Positions 60,901 to 63,282 of a stretch of DNA of 64,000 bases are shown here, in pieces (the first letter of the stretch is position 1; each line of letters starts with the position of its first letter). The stretch spans positions 57,143,746-57,207,745 of the forward strand of contig OX345636.1 of NCBI GenBank assembly GCA_947044365.1, written 5' to 3'. The notes under the pieces were generated by a model. The model ran no database searches. It worked only from the letters and a program-made list of their open reading frames with translations, and was not told the DNA's origin. Origin of the DNA: Petrosia ficiformis. Lineage: Eukaryota > Porifera > Demospongiae > Haplosclerida > Petrosiidae. Position numbers and translations under genes: made by a program.

Positions 60901-63225
60901 CAATTCAGTTTCTTTTTCGCTGCATCTTAGAGAGCCTGGATACACGGCTACACTAAGTGGGACTCACTTAAGCTTGTCCCAGTTATGTAAATACTAAATA
61001 TTAATGATATATTAGATGGGGAGTCACAAGAAGACACAGGAGGAGTTGAAAATGTTCAAGATGCCACTGGTGAGATCACAAGACATATCCCCTCAACACA
61101 AGGTACAATGAGTACACTAATTAATAATTCAGTTAATATGCTACATTATTATATACTTATTCCTATAGTTTCTACTCCACAAGTTATTATTCCTTGTCCT
61201 GATAATATATATACTGGAGAGATATTATATGAGAGAATAGGAAGTAATAAATGGCTAACTAGATTTATTGTAGTGCAAAATGTGAAAGTATTCTTACAAG
61301 TAAGATAATGTGTTAATTATTATTATTATTATTATTATGATGTATTTTATATTTAGTATATTGAAACAACTTATCCAAGTGCTATTAAAGATGAGGTCAT
61401 TAGGTTTTCATTCCTGGATCCAGTAAATGGATATATTGAACTTGATACTATTAGTATGGAACAAGTAGTTTGTAGAGGATGGAGTGTTGAACCTCACAAG
61501 GAACCTCTTATAGTAAGTTATTATACTGATAATTATGTTAATCTGCAATTGAAATTCAATTTTCATCTGATAATTACATTTGCATTATAATTCATATAAT
61601 TATAATAGCTCAGAAAGAGAGATGCTGATCTATTTGGATCAGATCTTCCCATTCCTCCATCTTGTCTTATTACTCTATGGGCTGATACATCTTCTGATCC
61701 TAAAATACGTTTAAGACATCCGGTAATACTAACTGGAATAGATTCTGATACAAGAAAAATATATATCAGTAGATTCCTTGAAACAATGGAAACTACTACC
61801 ACTACAGGTATGTTGTTATACCCTCCTGTTACAACTTAATGAAGTATTATATTATACTAAAAATAATACTATAGAAATAGAAATGTAACAATCCCATCAG
61901 GGGATTGGTTAGGATAACTGACAATCTGACAGCTAATAAAATACATGTGGCTATTGACTAAGAATACACTATAACCAAAAACAATAATTACAACAATACA
62001 ATGATAATGATTACCACATATTATATTACGGTGTGTGGATGATTGCCATGGTAACCTTTGATGTACTGCTGGTGATATATGCCCATAACGTGCCTGTACA
62101 CAGGAAGATTTCGGGTCTAGCCACTAAACATGTATTTTCACACTTTTTATAGTAAAGGTGAAGTACTTGACAACACTGACGTTAAATGTAATTTAATTGC
62201 ATACATATGTGTTGCCATTGTATAAAATACCTGTTCGGAGGCAGTTGTTGGCATATAACACCCTTGAGATAATAGTCTTGGGCTACACCTTAGCCTATTA
62301 TCTTGTGGGTGTTTTACCATACATAATGTATTATTGTATATCACTTGTGTTTATATGACAAGTCAGCTAATTCTCTCTTGCTCTTTAGAATCTAGAAGTC
62401 ATCAAACGAGATATTCACAGGATAGTGCTACACCACGTGAATCAACTACCAGTGCATCTCATATAGGTTAGCATTTTATGTTTGTATAATATTCAAGCGT
62501 GTTCAAATAATAATAACAGGTATATAATAATAATTATAATCAAAAAAGCATAAAGTTACTTTAAACCTTCATTAGTGGCATACATAACAACTGTATAGAG
62601 ACAGAAGTCAAATCTACAACAACAAGAATTGGAAGCCAGCTAATAATACTGTACTTTTTTAATCAAAACATCCTGTTCTATAAATAGTATTTAGTTTATC
62701 TATTGTTATGACAACAAACAAACCAAATGAATGAAGTCGTTATTACACCTTCCACAATTGCATTGTACGTACTATTAAAAGCCTAACACACTCAAGAGAG
62801 TTAACTATATACAATTCTAATTACTGTTTCTTTTATAACTCTTCTACATAACAGGTAATGACCTGACTCAACCTGATCCTCATCAACTAGTAGAGTGTAT
62901 TAAACGAGTATTTGATCAAAACTATTCTTCTCTTGGTAGTCTATTTGAAGATTCTATAGATGTCATAGCCAGTGAAATGTTACAAGCTGGTCTAATATCT
63001 CGTCATGTTGCTAAGAAACCAACATTCCATCTGTTAATTAACGACTTCACTTCTGGAATGGTGTTTATGAGAAAAGCTGATAAAATTATAAATCATATTA
63101 TTAAATTCTTAAGAGTACTATTAGAAATGCAAGGTCCATTTGTATTTGCTGCTAAACAACTTAAAGAAGATATTCATGATATTATTAATAGTAGACTAGG
63201 TATTGAGTTACATCTTAATTTGTAA
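4805..63225 (+). CDS. Multi-exon gene, 5' partial: ankyrin repeats, coiled coil, ZU5-like domain, death-fold-like C-terminus
   Basis: Exons were joined by hand using GT/AG sites and reading phase. They are 4805-4909, 10124-10219, 15989-16078, 24959-25057, 38247-38345, 44995-45069, 46480-46516, 51975-52022, 54575-54619, 56678-56746, 57295-57489, 57544-57678, 57742-57864, 57923-58060, 58581-58781, 58833-59333, 59394-59495, 59552-59623, 60146-60214, 61016-61102, 61169-61299, 61357-61512, 61609-61807, 62389-62466 and 62855-63225. They total 3321 nt, 1107 codons with the stop, with no frame break. The protein would be a cytoplasmic scaffold or sensor: ankyrin repeats bind partners, the coiled coil could oligomerise, ZU5 and death folds occur together in UNC5/PIDD/ankyrin-type proteins. 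The function is inference. The first visible exon starts in phase 0 without an ATG, so upstream exons are missing or unrecognised. No signal peptide or membrane segment is seen in the visible part. Confidence 0.8.
5605..5905. mobile_element. Probable hAT-like MITE (TIR CAGGGGTGGAT)
   Basis: The ends CAGGGGTGGATACAGGATTT and AAATCCGCCCTTG are near-complementary, spanning 301 bp in intron 1. The flanks share only ACTCA, so the target duplication is not certain. There is an 11-13 bp C-run near the right end. Confidence 0.5.
6030..7190 (+). pseudogene. Reverse-transcriptase remnant (Penelope-like or related), frameshifted
   Basis: About 1.1 kb in intron 1 encodes a decayed reverse transcriptase in the same direction as the gene. 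Visible landmarks are [33 protein letters not shown] (catalytic-type D in palm), [16 protein letters not shown] and the active-site box [11 protein letters not shown], followed by SYLDILI and [18 protein letters not shown]. The order and spacing match animal retroelement polymerases of the Penelope-like or a related group. The family assignment is tentative. The frame breaks at about 6435-6443, in a run of four T that shifts into a TAA stop, and again near 7118-7130, in another T run. No endonuclease, terminal repeats or start was found. It is an old dead copy. Confidence 0.8.
7365..7505. repeat. Short tandem repeat of TAAGCCATTGTGGCTGCTTA type
   Basis: About five imperfect copies of a 22-26 bp unit with core GCCATTGTGGCTG, interrupted by (TA)n and a T run. 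Each core is itself a partial palindrome (AGCCA/TGGCT). The remainder of intron 1 to 10123 is AT-rich with scattered TACATGTA motifs and nothing further recognised. Confidence 0.6.
10124..10219 (+). CDS. Ankyrin exon 2
   Basis: This is a 32-codon phase 0-0 exon between acceptor TTATGCAG and donor GTAAGT. It encodes one complete ankyrin repeat: [19 protein letters not shown] then [11 protein letters not shown]. The LLHQAA helix 1, the IVDLII helix 2 and the G-x-DVN-KD beta-turn match the consensus well. The intron interrupts the repeat just before the (D/E)G-x-TPLH turn, the same place as in the next four exons, so one exon equals one repeat. Confidence 0.88.
10880..11330. repeat. Dispersed repeat, related to 32070-32270 and 34550-35060
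   Basis: The stretch with GTGAAGCATCCCAGATACCAG, the CTTCTACTATCATCTGGAGA motif and later ACTCCCTAGTGTGGGAGTCACTC recurs in intron 4 at about 32085 and 34565-34990. No coding potential is seen. It is probably a fragment of a non-autonomous element. Confidence 0.5.
11970..12400. repeat. Dense TACATGTA cluster
   Basis: Sequence dominated by ACATGT hexamers (TACATGTACATGTA) interleaved with short unique AT stretches. Similar clusters lie at 20200-20560 and 32290-32590, which also resemble each other. Open frames reading MYMYVHV are translations of this motif and not genes. Confidence 0.75.
12330..13990. repeat. Segmental duplication A, copy 1 (partner 26755-28350)
   Basis: About 1.6 kb is repeated in direct orientation in intron 4. 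Shared landmarks are ACATTGGCCACACCCACCAT, CACCATTGACCCAAAGAGC, TTGAGCCAATTTGGC and ATAGCCAGACCTTTAGGATT. Copy 2 has a long (TA)n tract at 27919-27961 that copy 1 lacks. Part of the unit (about 12840-13020) also occurs, reversed and diverged, at 45350-45550. Confidence 0.8.
14510..14788. mobile_element. hAT-like MITE, family 1 copy 2
   Basis: A 279-bp element with ends TAGGGCTAGG and CCCAGTCCTA and a perfect 8-bp target duplication CTTAAAAG (14502-14509 and 14789-14796). It lies inside a larger duplicated block (14170-14800, partner 17690-18330). Confidence 0.85.
14810..15240. repeat. Segmental duplication B, copy 1 (partner 29830-30240)
   Basis: About 430 bp is nearly identical to 29830-30240, including the open frame that reads as a hydrophobic stretch ([15 protein letters not shown]). 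The frame is conserved only because the copies are recent. It lacks features of a gene and was not called. Confidence 0.75.
15989..16078 (+). CDS. Ankyrin exon 3
   Basis: This is a 30-codon phase 0-0 exon between acceptor TTCTTTAG and donor GTGAGT. It reads [20 protein letters not shown] then [10 protein letters not shown]. The repeat is three residues shorter than the usual 33, missing part of the loop between helices ([13 protein letters not shown]). The donor is followed immediately by an 85-bp-scale tandem duplication of the first intron bases. Confidence 0.85.
16079..16256. repeat. Tandem duplication at donor of ankyrin exon 3
   Basis: The first about 85 bases of intron 3 (GTGAGTATATTATTATAGATG onward) are repeated directly, at about 16150 and again partially near 16230. 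The later copies carry an extra CATGTA inside ATTATA/GATG. The duplicated copies also duplicate a GTGAGT-like potential donor. Confidence 0.75.
17690..18330. repeat. Segmental duplication C, copy 2, with hAT-like MITE copy 3 at 18016-18294
   Basis: This block repeats 14170-14800 in direct orientation, including the MITE and the left target duplication CTTAAAAG (18008-18015). On the right side, CATGTA is inserted between the MITE end (18294) and the second CTTAAAAG (18301-18308). Confidence 0.8.
18446..18621. mobile_element. Small hAT-like MITE (TIR CAGTGTTTC)
   Basis: A 176-bp element with ends CAGTGTTTCTCCCAGGATA and GGGGGAAACACTG. The flanks share AAACAG, an imperfect target duplication. 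Confidence 0.6.
18987..19197. mobile_element. Repeat element bordered by TTAA, reversed copy at about 41530-41745
   Basis: The stretch starts TTAACCCTTAGAGG and holds a hairpin TCACATATATGTGA. A reversed diverged copy ends AAGGGTTAA near 41744. The two share GTGTCCCCC, CGCCCTTTGGCC and GGCGTCAGG-type landmarks. The TTAA borders suggest a piggyBac-type element, but the right terminal repeat is not clear. Confidence 0.5.
19198..19827. mobile_element. piggyBac-like MITE with TTAA target duplication
   Basis: A 622-bp element lies between TTAA (19198-19201) and TTAA (19824-19827). Terminal repeats are CCCTTTGAGCGCG and its complement from CGCGTTCAAAGGG, 12 of 13 matching. TTAA duplication with CCCTTTG ends is the piggyBac pattern. 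Near the left end there is a perfect 18-bp palindrome GCGCATATATATATGCGC (19217-19234) and a second near-copy 43 bases later. A related, left-truncated copy lies at 62578-62804. Confidence 0.8.
20200..20600. repeat. Segmental duplication D, copy 1 (partner 32290-32600)
   Basis: A TACATGTA-rich 350-bp block is repeated in intron 4. Both contain ATACTTGTTATAATGCTTGT-like and TGCTATTGTACATTTTGTA segments in the same order. Confidence 0.65.
21500..22000. repeat. Segmental duplication E, copy 1 (partner 29190-29760)
   Basis: Shared landmarks are ATAGTGACATTACCCTCATG, GCATTACTAGTATACAGTGT and AGAACATACCCTGCTAGTAT in the same order. No coding potential is seen. Confidence 0.65.
23510..25778. repeat. 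Segmental duplication F, copy A (contains ankyrin exon 4)
   Basis: A 2.27-kb block runs from about AGATACAAAAACCACTCTA to CAGCAATTAAACAC, with a direct copy at 36632-39053. Intron parts near the exon are about 95-98% identical by eye. This copy keeps the empty site AGTTCATG (23576-23583) where copy B has a MITE. Confidence 0.9.
24959..25057 (+). CDS. Ankyrin exon 4 (in duplicated block, copy A)
   Basis: This 33-codon phase 0-0 exon lies between acceptor TTTTACATAG and donor GTTAGT. It encodes [20 protein letters not shown] followed by [13 protein letters not shown], a full ankyrin repeat with T in place of L in the TPLH turn. It sits inside a 2.3-kb block duplicated at 36632-39053. The surrounding introns are nearly identical between copies, but this exon differs from exon 5 at 35 of 99 bases and 17 of 33 residues (hand count). 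Confidence 0.9.
25779..26140. other. Unique stretch in intron 4, nothing recognised
   Basis: About 360 bp beyond the duplication end has slightly higher GC and no homology elsewhere in the window. No coding frame of note is seen. Confidence 0.4.
26441..26742. repeat. Long near-perfect hairpin (136-bp arms, 30-bp loop)
   Basis: The left arm 26441-26576 and right arm 26607-26742 are reverse complements with one mismatch seen. The loop is 30 bases. It lies in the sense direction in intron 4, so the pre-mRNA would contain a 136-bp duplex. It may be a young foldback element. No target duplication was identified. Confidence 0.88.
26755..28350. repeat. Segmental duplication A, copy 2
   Basis: Direct copy of 12330-13990, starting directly after the hairpin element. 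It includes a (TA)n run of about 43 bases (27919-27961) between GGATG and TGTACATGTAGATGG. Confidence 0.8.
28746..29215 (+). pseudogene. Crypton-like tyrosine recombinase (DUF3504) remnant
   Basis: One frame reads through about 155 codons with two internal stops (28986-28988, in FGDFTI-stop, and near 29056). Landmarks are [40 protein letters not shown] with the R-x-R-x-E motif around a likely catalytic arginine, then [18 protein letters not shown] and SPFYLAIN. This matches the DUF3504 domain of Crypton-derived proteins such as the ZMYM/QRICH1/KIAA1958 group, as I remember it. The C-terminal catalytic part is missing. It is broken by stops and not flanked by clear ends. Confidence 0.75.
31590..31640. 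repeat. Tandem repeat of an 11-bp unit (TTATTTCATTAC type)
   Basis: Four direct copies of ATTTCATTACTT (unit 11-12 bp) lie next to a sequence shared with 15880-15950. Confidence 0.6.
32790..33240. repeat. Dispersed repeat, partner 17095-17565
   Basis: Both blocks contain CATCCCTATGATT, GTGTTGTATAC, TCGGTCAATTAA, CAGAAAGAAAGC and CTATAAGATC/CTACAAGGTC in the same order. They are direct copies at roughly 80% identity by eye. No gene is recognised. Confidence 0.6.
35640..36500. repeat. Segmental duplication G, copy 1 (partner 39190-40040)
   Basis: About 850 bp is directly repeated. Shared landmarks are CATTGTTGTAGTACACAAG, GCAGGAAGATAGCAAGGC, GGCAACACCCACACCTTTGC and CTTCACTGGTAGGAGGAAGG. The copies lie either side of ankyrin exon 5. 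Confidence 0.85.
36704..36867. mobile_element. hAT-like MITE with paralogous empty site
   Basis: A 164-bp element with perfect 10-bp ends CAGGGGTGTG and CACACCCCTG and a perfect 8-bp target duplication AGTTCATG (36696-36703 and 36868-36875). The paralogous locus at 23576-23583 has a single uninterrupted AGTTCATG, proving insertion after the segmental duplication (or clean loss from copy A). Confidence 0.92.
38247..38345 (+). CDS. Ankyrin exon 5 (in duplicated block, copy B)
   Basis: This 33-codon phase 0-0 exon lies between acceptor ACATATAG and donor GTTAGT. It encodes [20 protein letters not shown] followed by [13 protein letters not shown], the most canonical ankyrin repeat of the set. 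It is the counterpart of exon 4 in the second copy of the duplication. The last 11 codons are close to exon 4 (RHGSN-x-DT), while the first 22 codons are strongly different. Both repeats could be used together, or as alternatives since both are phase 0-0. Confidence 0.92.
40127..40866. mobile_element. TIR element, copy 1 (GAGGGTATAAAAC ends)
   Basis: The ends GAGGGTATAAAACCCGGAAC and GTTCCAGATTTTATACCTTC are imperfect inverted repeats, both extending into GGAACRGAATG-like sequence. A second, diverged copy lies at about 42293-42918. On the minus strand it has a short frame (40533-40772) with a serine run ([16 protein letters not shown]). The same frame is broken in the second copy, so it is probably a captured or residual coding fragment. 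Confidence 0.65.
41150..44078. pseudogene. Nested decayed hAT elements with BED-finger N-terminal fragments
   Basis: The block begins TAGGGCCGGGCGATAG and ends CATTGCCCAGCCCTA, imperfect inverted ends typical of hAT. It contains three or four copies of a + strand fragment (from about 41325, 41907, 42079 and 43749) that read [20 protein letters not shown] then EGSKHDV. In the longer copies a stop follows and then QYF, and [11 protein letters not shown], the hallmark of a BED zinc finger in hAT transposases. The stop stands where BED fingers normally have Trp before the hydrophobic YF. Only the N-terminal part remains. Two copies are cut at GGTTCTAAGCATAAATAAAT. Confidence 0.65.
43307..43704. 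mobile_element. 398-bp insertion with 9-bp direct flanks and two paralogous empty sites
   Basis: The insert is bordered by CCCACATTG (43298-43306 and 43705-43713). Empty paralogous sites with a single CCCACATTG occur at 41290-41298 and 41885-41893. Ends are imperfect inverted repeats (GGACTGTGGATCATGGATTA against GGGCTGCAGATCACAGATTA, internal). If the duplication is 8 bp, it is hAT-like. Confidence 0.75.
44995..45069 (+). CDS. Ankyrin exon 6 (C-terminal capping repeat)
   Basis: This 25-codon phase 0-0 exon lies between acceptor TTTACAG and donor GTGTGT. It encodes [20 protein letters not shown] then LEEAM. It has the TALDLA helix and the second helix but no following GADVN turn, which is how ankyrin arrays normally end. 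The donor GTGTGT is weaker than the others. Confidence 0.85.
45563..46288. mobile_element. 726-bp element with 24-bp terminal inverted repeats
   Basis: The ends begin CCGTATGGGTATACATTTTC and finish with its complement, 23 of 24 bases matching (45563-45586 and 46265-46288). It lies in intron 6. No clear target duplication was seen. Internal TTTCGC/CGAAAAT motifs recur at 63630-63930, so that end of the window may hold a relative. No transposase is present. Confidence 0.8.
46480..46516 (+). CDS. Phase-changing linker exon 7
   Basis: This 37-nt exon follows acceptor TCCTTTTAG and reads [12 protein letters not shown] plus one base of the next codon before donor GTAGGT. It converts the phase-0 ankyrin series to the phase-1 series used by all following exons up to 61102. 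An alternative donor four bases downstream (GTAAAT) would give phase 2 and break the frame, so the upstream donor is preferred. Confidence 0.65.
46624..50908. mobile_element. hAT-like element carrying a giant hexamer array
   Basis: The left end CCGTGTTGTGTCAAGC and the right end complement CAGGGTTGTGTGAAGC match at 13 of 16 bases. The flanks GTCTTTGG (46616-46623) and GTCTTAGA (50909-50916) match at 6 of 8, a plausible decayed 8-bp target duplication. The non-array parts hold AAGCAC/GTGCTT motifs, and a seed GTGCTTGTGCTTA lies at about 46770. Confidence 0.6.
47058..50846. repeat. 3.8-kb CTTGTG/CTTGTA hexamer array with higher-order units
   Basis: The array is built of 6-bp units (CTTGTG, CTTGTA, CTTATA, with TTTGTG variants). 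Because the unit is 6 bp and contains no stop in most frames, all three + frames and several - frames are open for over 1000 codons (Cys-Leu, Val-Leu, Thr-Cys or Lys-His repeats). These are not genes. A marker CATTTGTACTT recurs at 47241, 47597, 47973, 48464, 48667, 49025, 49228, 49610, 49813 and 50201, which reveals larger repeat units. Confidence 0.93.
51180..51880. repeat. Inverted repeats in intron 7
   Basis: TACTTGAGTAGGTGTTTAAA (51361-51380) is matched by its complement around 51687-51706, with further matching outside (ACAACCCACATT against AAGTGGGTTG). A related single arm occurs at about 53122-53165. It is probably a foldback-type element. No gene is recognised. Confidence 0.55.
51975..52022 (+). 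CDS. Linker exon 8 (short, phase 1-1)
   Basis: This 48-nt exon follows acceptor CATTTGCAG and ends at donor GTACTA. It encodes [16 protein letters not shown] and the first base of a Gly codon. It is lysine- and proline-rich with no recognised domain. Its end (KKPEAVPG) resembles those of exons 9 (KKQEVSLPG) and 10 (KKPDETIPG), and all three use a GTACT donor, so the three probably arose by exon duplication. Confidence 0.72.
52588..53006. mobile_element. TIR element (TAGGGCT ends), copy 1
   Basis: The 419-bp element has ends TAGGGCTATGACGAAGGT and CCTTCATTCCCAGCCCTA. A sister copy lies at 55188-55585 (398 bp). Both copies are followed on the right by a (TTGTATTAC/TTAGTTGTA)n array (53007-53105 and 55586-55795). 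The blocks 52430-53110 and 55040-55800 are therefore direct copies between linker exons. Confidence 0.7.
53309..53852. mobile_element. Probable hAT-like MITE (TAGGGGTGGGCGG ends)
   Basis: The left end TAGGGGTGGGCGGCATTGG and the complement of the right end TAGCAGTGGGTGATATTGG agree in most positions. The interior has TATCG/CGATA motifs. The target duplication is not clear. The following 53865-54200 stretch has GGGGGGCC near both sides and may be another MITE. Confidence 0.55.
54421..54572. repeat. 19-bp minisatellite (8 copies) abutting a splice acceptor
   Basis: Eight exact-length copies of ATTGCTATGATCTATTCAC, alternating TTC and TAC variants, end at 54572. The next two bases are the AG of the acceptor for exon 9. 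Confidence 0.95.
54575..54619 (+). CDS. Linker exon 9 (short, phase 1-1)
   Basis: This 45-nt exon encodes [15 protein letters not shown] before donor GTACTG. The acceptor AG is directly joined to a 19-bp minisatellite (54421-54572) that forms the whole upstream splice region. It is polar, unstructured-looking sequence similar to exons 8 and 10. Confidence 0.72.
55188..55585. mobile_element. TIR element (TAGGGCT ends), copy 2
   Basis: Sister of 52588-53006 with better preserved ends TAGGGCTGGGGCGAAGGT and CCTTCATTCCCAGCCCTA. It is followed by a (TTGTATTAC)n array of about 210 bp. Confidence 0.75.
56405..56590 (-). mobile_element. tRNA-derived SINE-like element
   Basis: Read on the - strand, the 5' part has a box-A-like CTAGCTAAAGTGCTGG and a box-B-like GGTTGCAGGTTTAAGCCCC at tRNA spacing. 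The 3' part contains CATCCTTCGGAGGGGATG, which resembles conserved cores of animal SINEs as I remember them. It lies in intron 9 just before exon 10, antisense to the gene. The target duplication is not clear. Confidence 0.6.
56678..56746 (+). CDS. Linker exon 10 (phase 1-1)
   Basis: This 69-nt exon follows acceptor TTCCATTGCAG and ends at donor GTACTA. It encodes an acidic/lysine-rich stretch [20 protein letters not shown] followed by TIPG across the junction. It is the longest of three related linker exons. Intron sequence around 56870-56960 repeats 54200-54300, which supports tandem duplication of exon plus intron. Confidence 0.78.
57030..57100. repeat. (TATG)n microsatellite
   Basis: About 13 TATG units, broken by one ACATG, lie in the intron before the coiled-coil exons. 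Confidence 0.8.
57295..58781 (+). CDS. Coiled-coil exons 11-15 (57295-57489, 57544-57678, 57742-57864, 57923-58060, 58581-58781)
   Basis: Five phase 1-1 exons of 195, 135, 123, 138 and 201 nt encode about 264 residues rich in E, K, L and Q. Examples are [39 protein letters not shown] and [20 protein letters not shown]. The spacing of L/I/M residues and lack of proline fit a long, interrupted coiled coil, so oligomerisation is the likely role (inference). The first exon uses an internal GTGAGA donor just before an in-frame stop (57501-57503), so retention of that intron would truncate the protein. Three of the introns are only about 50 to 65 bases. The fourth (58061-58580) carries a mobile-element insertion. 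Confidence 0.82.
58085..58480. mobile_element. Intronic element, inverted partner at 62030-62330
   Basis: The intron 58061-58580 is almost filled by a repeat whose complement appears in intron 61808-62388. Matching pieces are CAAGGGTGTTATATGCC with ACTGCCTCC, GTTATGGGCATATATC and GTACATCAAA with GTTACCATGGC. In both introns the ends carry GGTGTTATATGC/ACACC-like sequence. Confidence 0.7.
58833..59333 (+). CDS. Exon 16, ZU5-like domain
   Basis: This 501-nt phase 1-1 exon encodes 167 residues. Visible landmarks are [20 protein letters not shown], then [33 protein letters not shown] and a C-terminal [18 protein letters not shown]. Pattern W-x-x-YG-x(3)-I-x-x-G-x-LP, the G-x-F-x-x-P segment, SAVY, and KPV-x-L-x-I-x-H fit the ZU5 beta-sandwich of ankyrins, UNC5 and PIDD-like proteins. 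ZU5 domains mediate protein contacts, often next to a death domain. The assignment is from memory of the family and needs a profile search. Donor GTAATA is weak, and an upstream GTAAGA donor at about 59268 would also keep phase 1 and drop the tail [12 protein letters not shown]. Confidence 0.78.
59394..61102 (+). CDS. Low-complexity linker exons 17-20 (59394-59495, 59552-59623, 60146-60214, 61016-61102)
   Basis: Four phase 1-1 exons of 102, 72, 69 and 87 nt encode Ser/Thr-rich and acidic linkers: [20 protein letters not shown] with a basic PPAKREK patch, [40 protein letters not shown] and [20 protein letters not shown]. No fold is expected. PPAKREK could be a weak nuclear-localisation-like patch. 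Each exon can be skipped without a frame change. The introns carry a small MITE (59759-59969) and a tRNA-like SINE remnant (60494-60566). Confidence 0.78.
59759..59969. mobile_element. 211-bp MITE (GGCTGAATTCACAT ends)
   Basis: The left end GGCTGAATTCACATAATGAT and the complement of the right end GGCTGATTTCACATAGTGAC match over about 27 bases with four mismatches. It lies in the intron before exon 19. Confidence 0.7.
60494..60566 (-). pseudogene. tRNA-like sequence (SINE head or tRNA pseudogene)
   Basis: On the - strand a perfect box-B consensus GGTTCGATACC is present at 60504-60514. A degenerate box A (GGCTAAGCTATCC) lies about 40 bases upstream on that strand. The acceptor and anticodon stems do not fold well. 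It is not a functional tRNA. Confidence 0.45.
61169..61807 (+). CDS. Exons 21-23, unassigned globular domain (61169-61299, 61357-61512, 61609-61807)
   Basis: Three exons (131, 156 and 199 nt; phases 1-0, 0-0, 0-1) encode about 162 residues. Segments include [60 protein letters not shown] and [20 protein letters not shown]. The alternation of hydrophobic and polar residues with conserved-looking W, G and P suggests a beta-rich globular domain. Its place between the ZU5-like domain and the C-terminal helical domain matches UPA in UNC5/PIDD proteins, but I cannot show UPA motifs. I do not recognise it with confidence. Unlike the neighbouring linkers, these exons use mixed phases, as expected for one domain cut by introns. 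Confidence 0.8.
62030..62330. mobile_element. Intronic element, inverted copy of 58085-58480
   Basis: Reverse-complement relative of the element in the earlier intron, in the intron between exons 23 and 24. It contains GATATATGCCCATAACGTGC and TTGGCATATAACACCCTTGA. Confidence 0.7.
62389..63225 (+). CDS. Exons 24-25: linker and C-terminal death-fold-like helical domain, stop (62389-62466, 62855-63225)
   Basis: Exon 24 (78 nt, phase 1-1) is a Ser/Thr-rich linker. Exon 25 (371 nt) encodes about 123 residues and ends in TAA at 63223-63225. Its sequence is helical: [60 protein letters not shown], then [20 protein letters not shown]. The pattern (L-x-x-GLIS between helices, then K-A-x-x-I-x-x-II, then F-x-x-F/A-x-x-L-K-x-D) resembles CARD-type death folds. 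That call is by pattern only and is uncertain. The intron between these exons holds a truncated piggyBac-like MITE. Confidence 0.82.
62578..62804. mobile_element. Truncated piggyBac-like MITE
   Basis: This segment aligns in the same direction with 19556-19827 (shared CTGTTCTATAAATAG, AAGTC.TTATTACACC and CATAC.ACTGT.TAGA landmarks) and ends at TTAA (62801-62804). The left end with the palindromes is missing. It lies in the last intron. Confidence 0.65.
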
Positions 63226-63276
63226 TAATACATCGTGTCTTTTAATTATGTGTATTTTATAGTGTTATTTTTTATT

Positions 63277-63282
63277 AATAAA
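63277..63282 (+). terminator. Polyadenylation signal AATAAA
   Basis: A canonical AATAAA lies 52 bases past the stop codon, in a short AT-rich 3' UTR. It is the natural 3' end signal for the gene ending at 63225. Confidence 0.7.
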
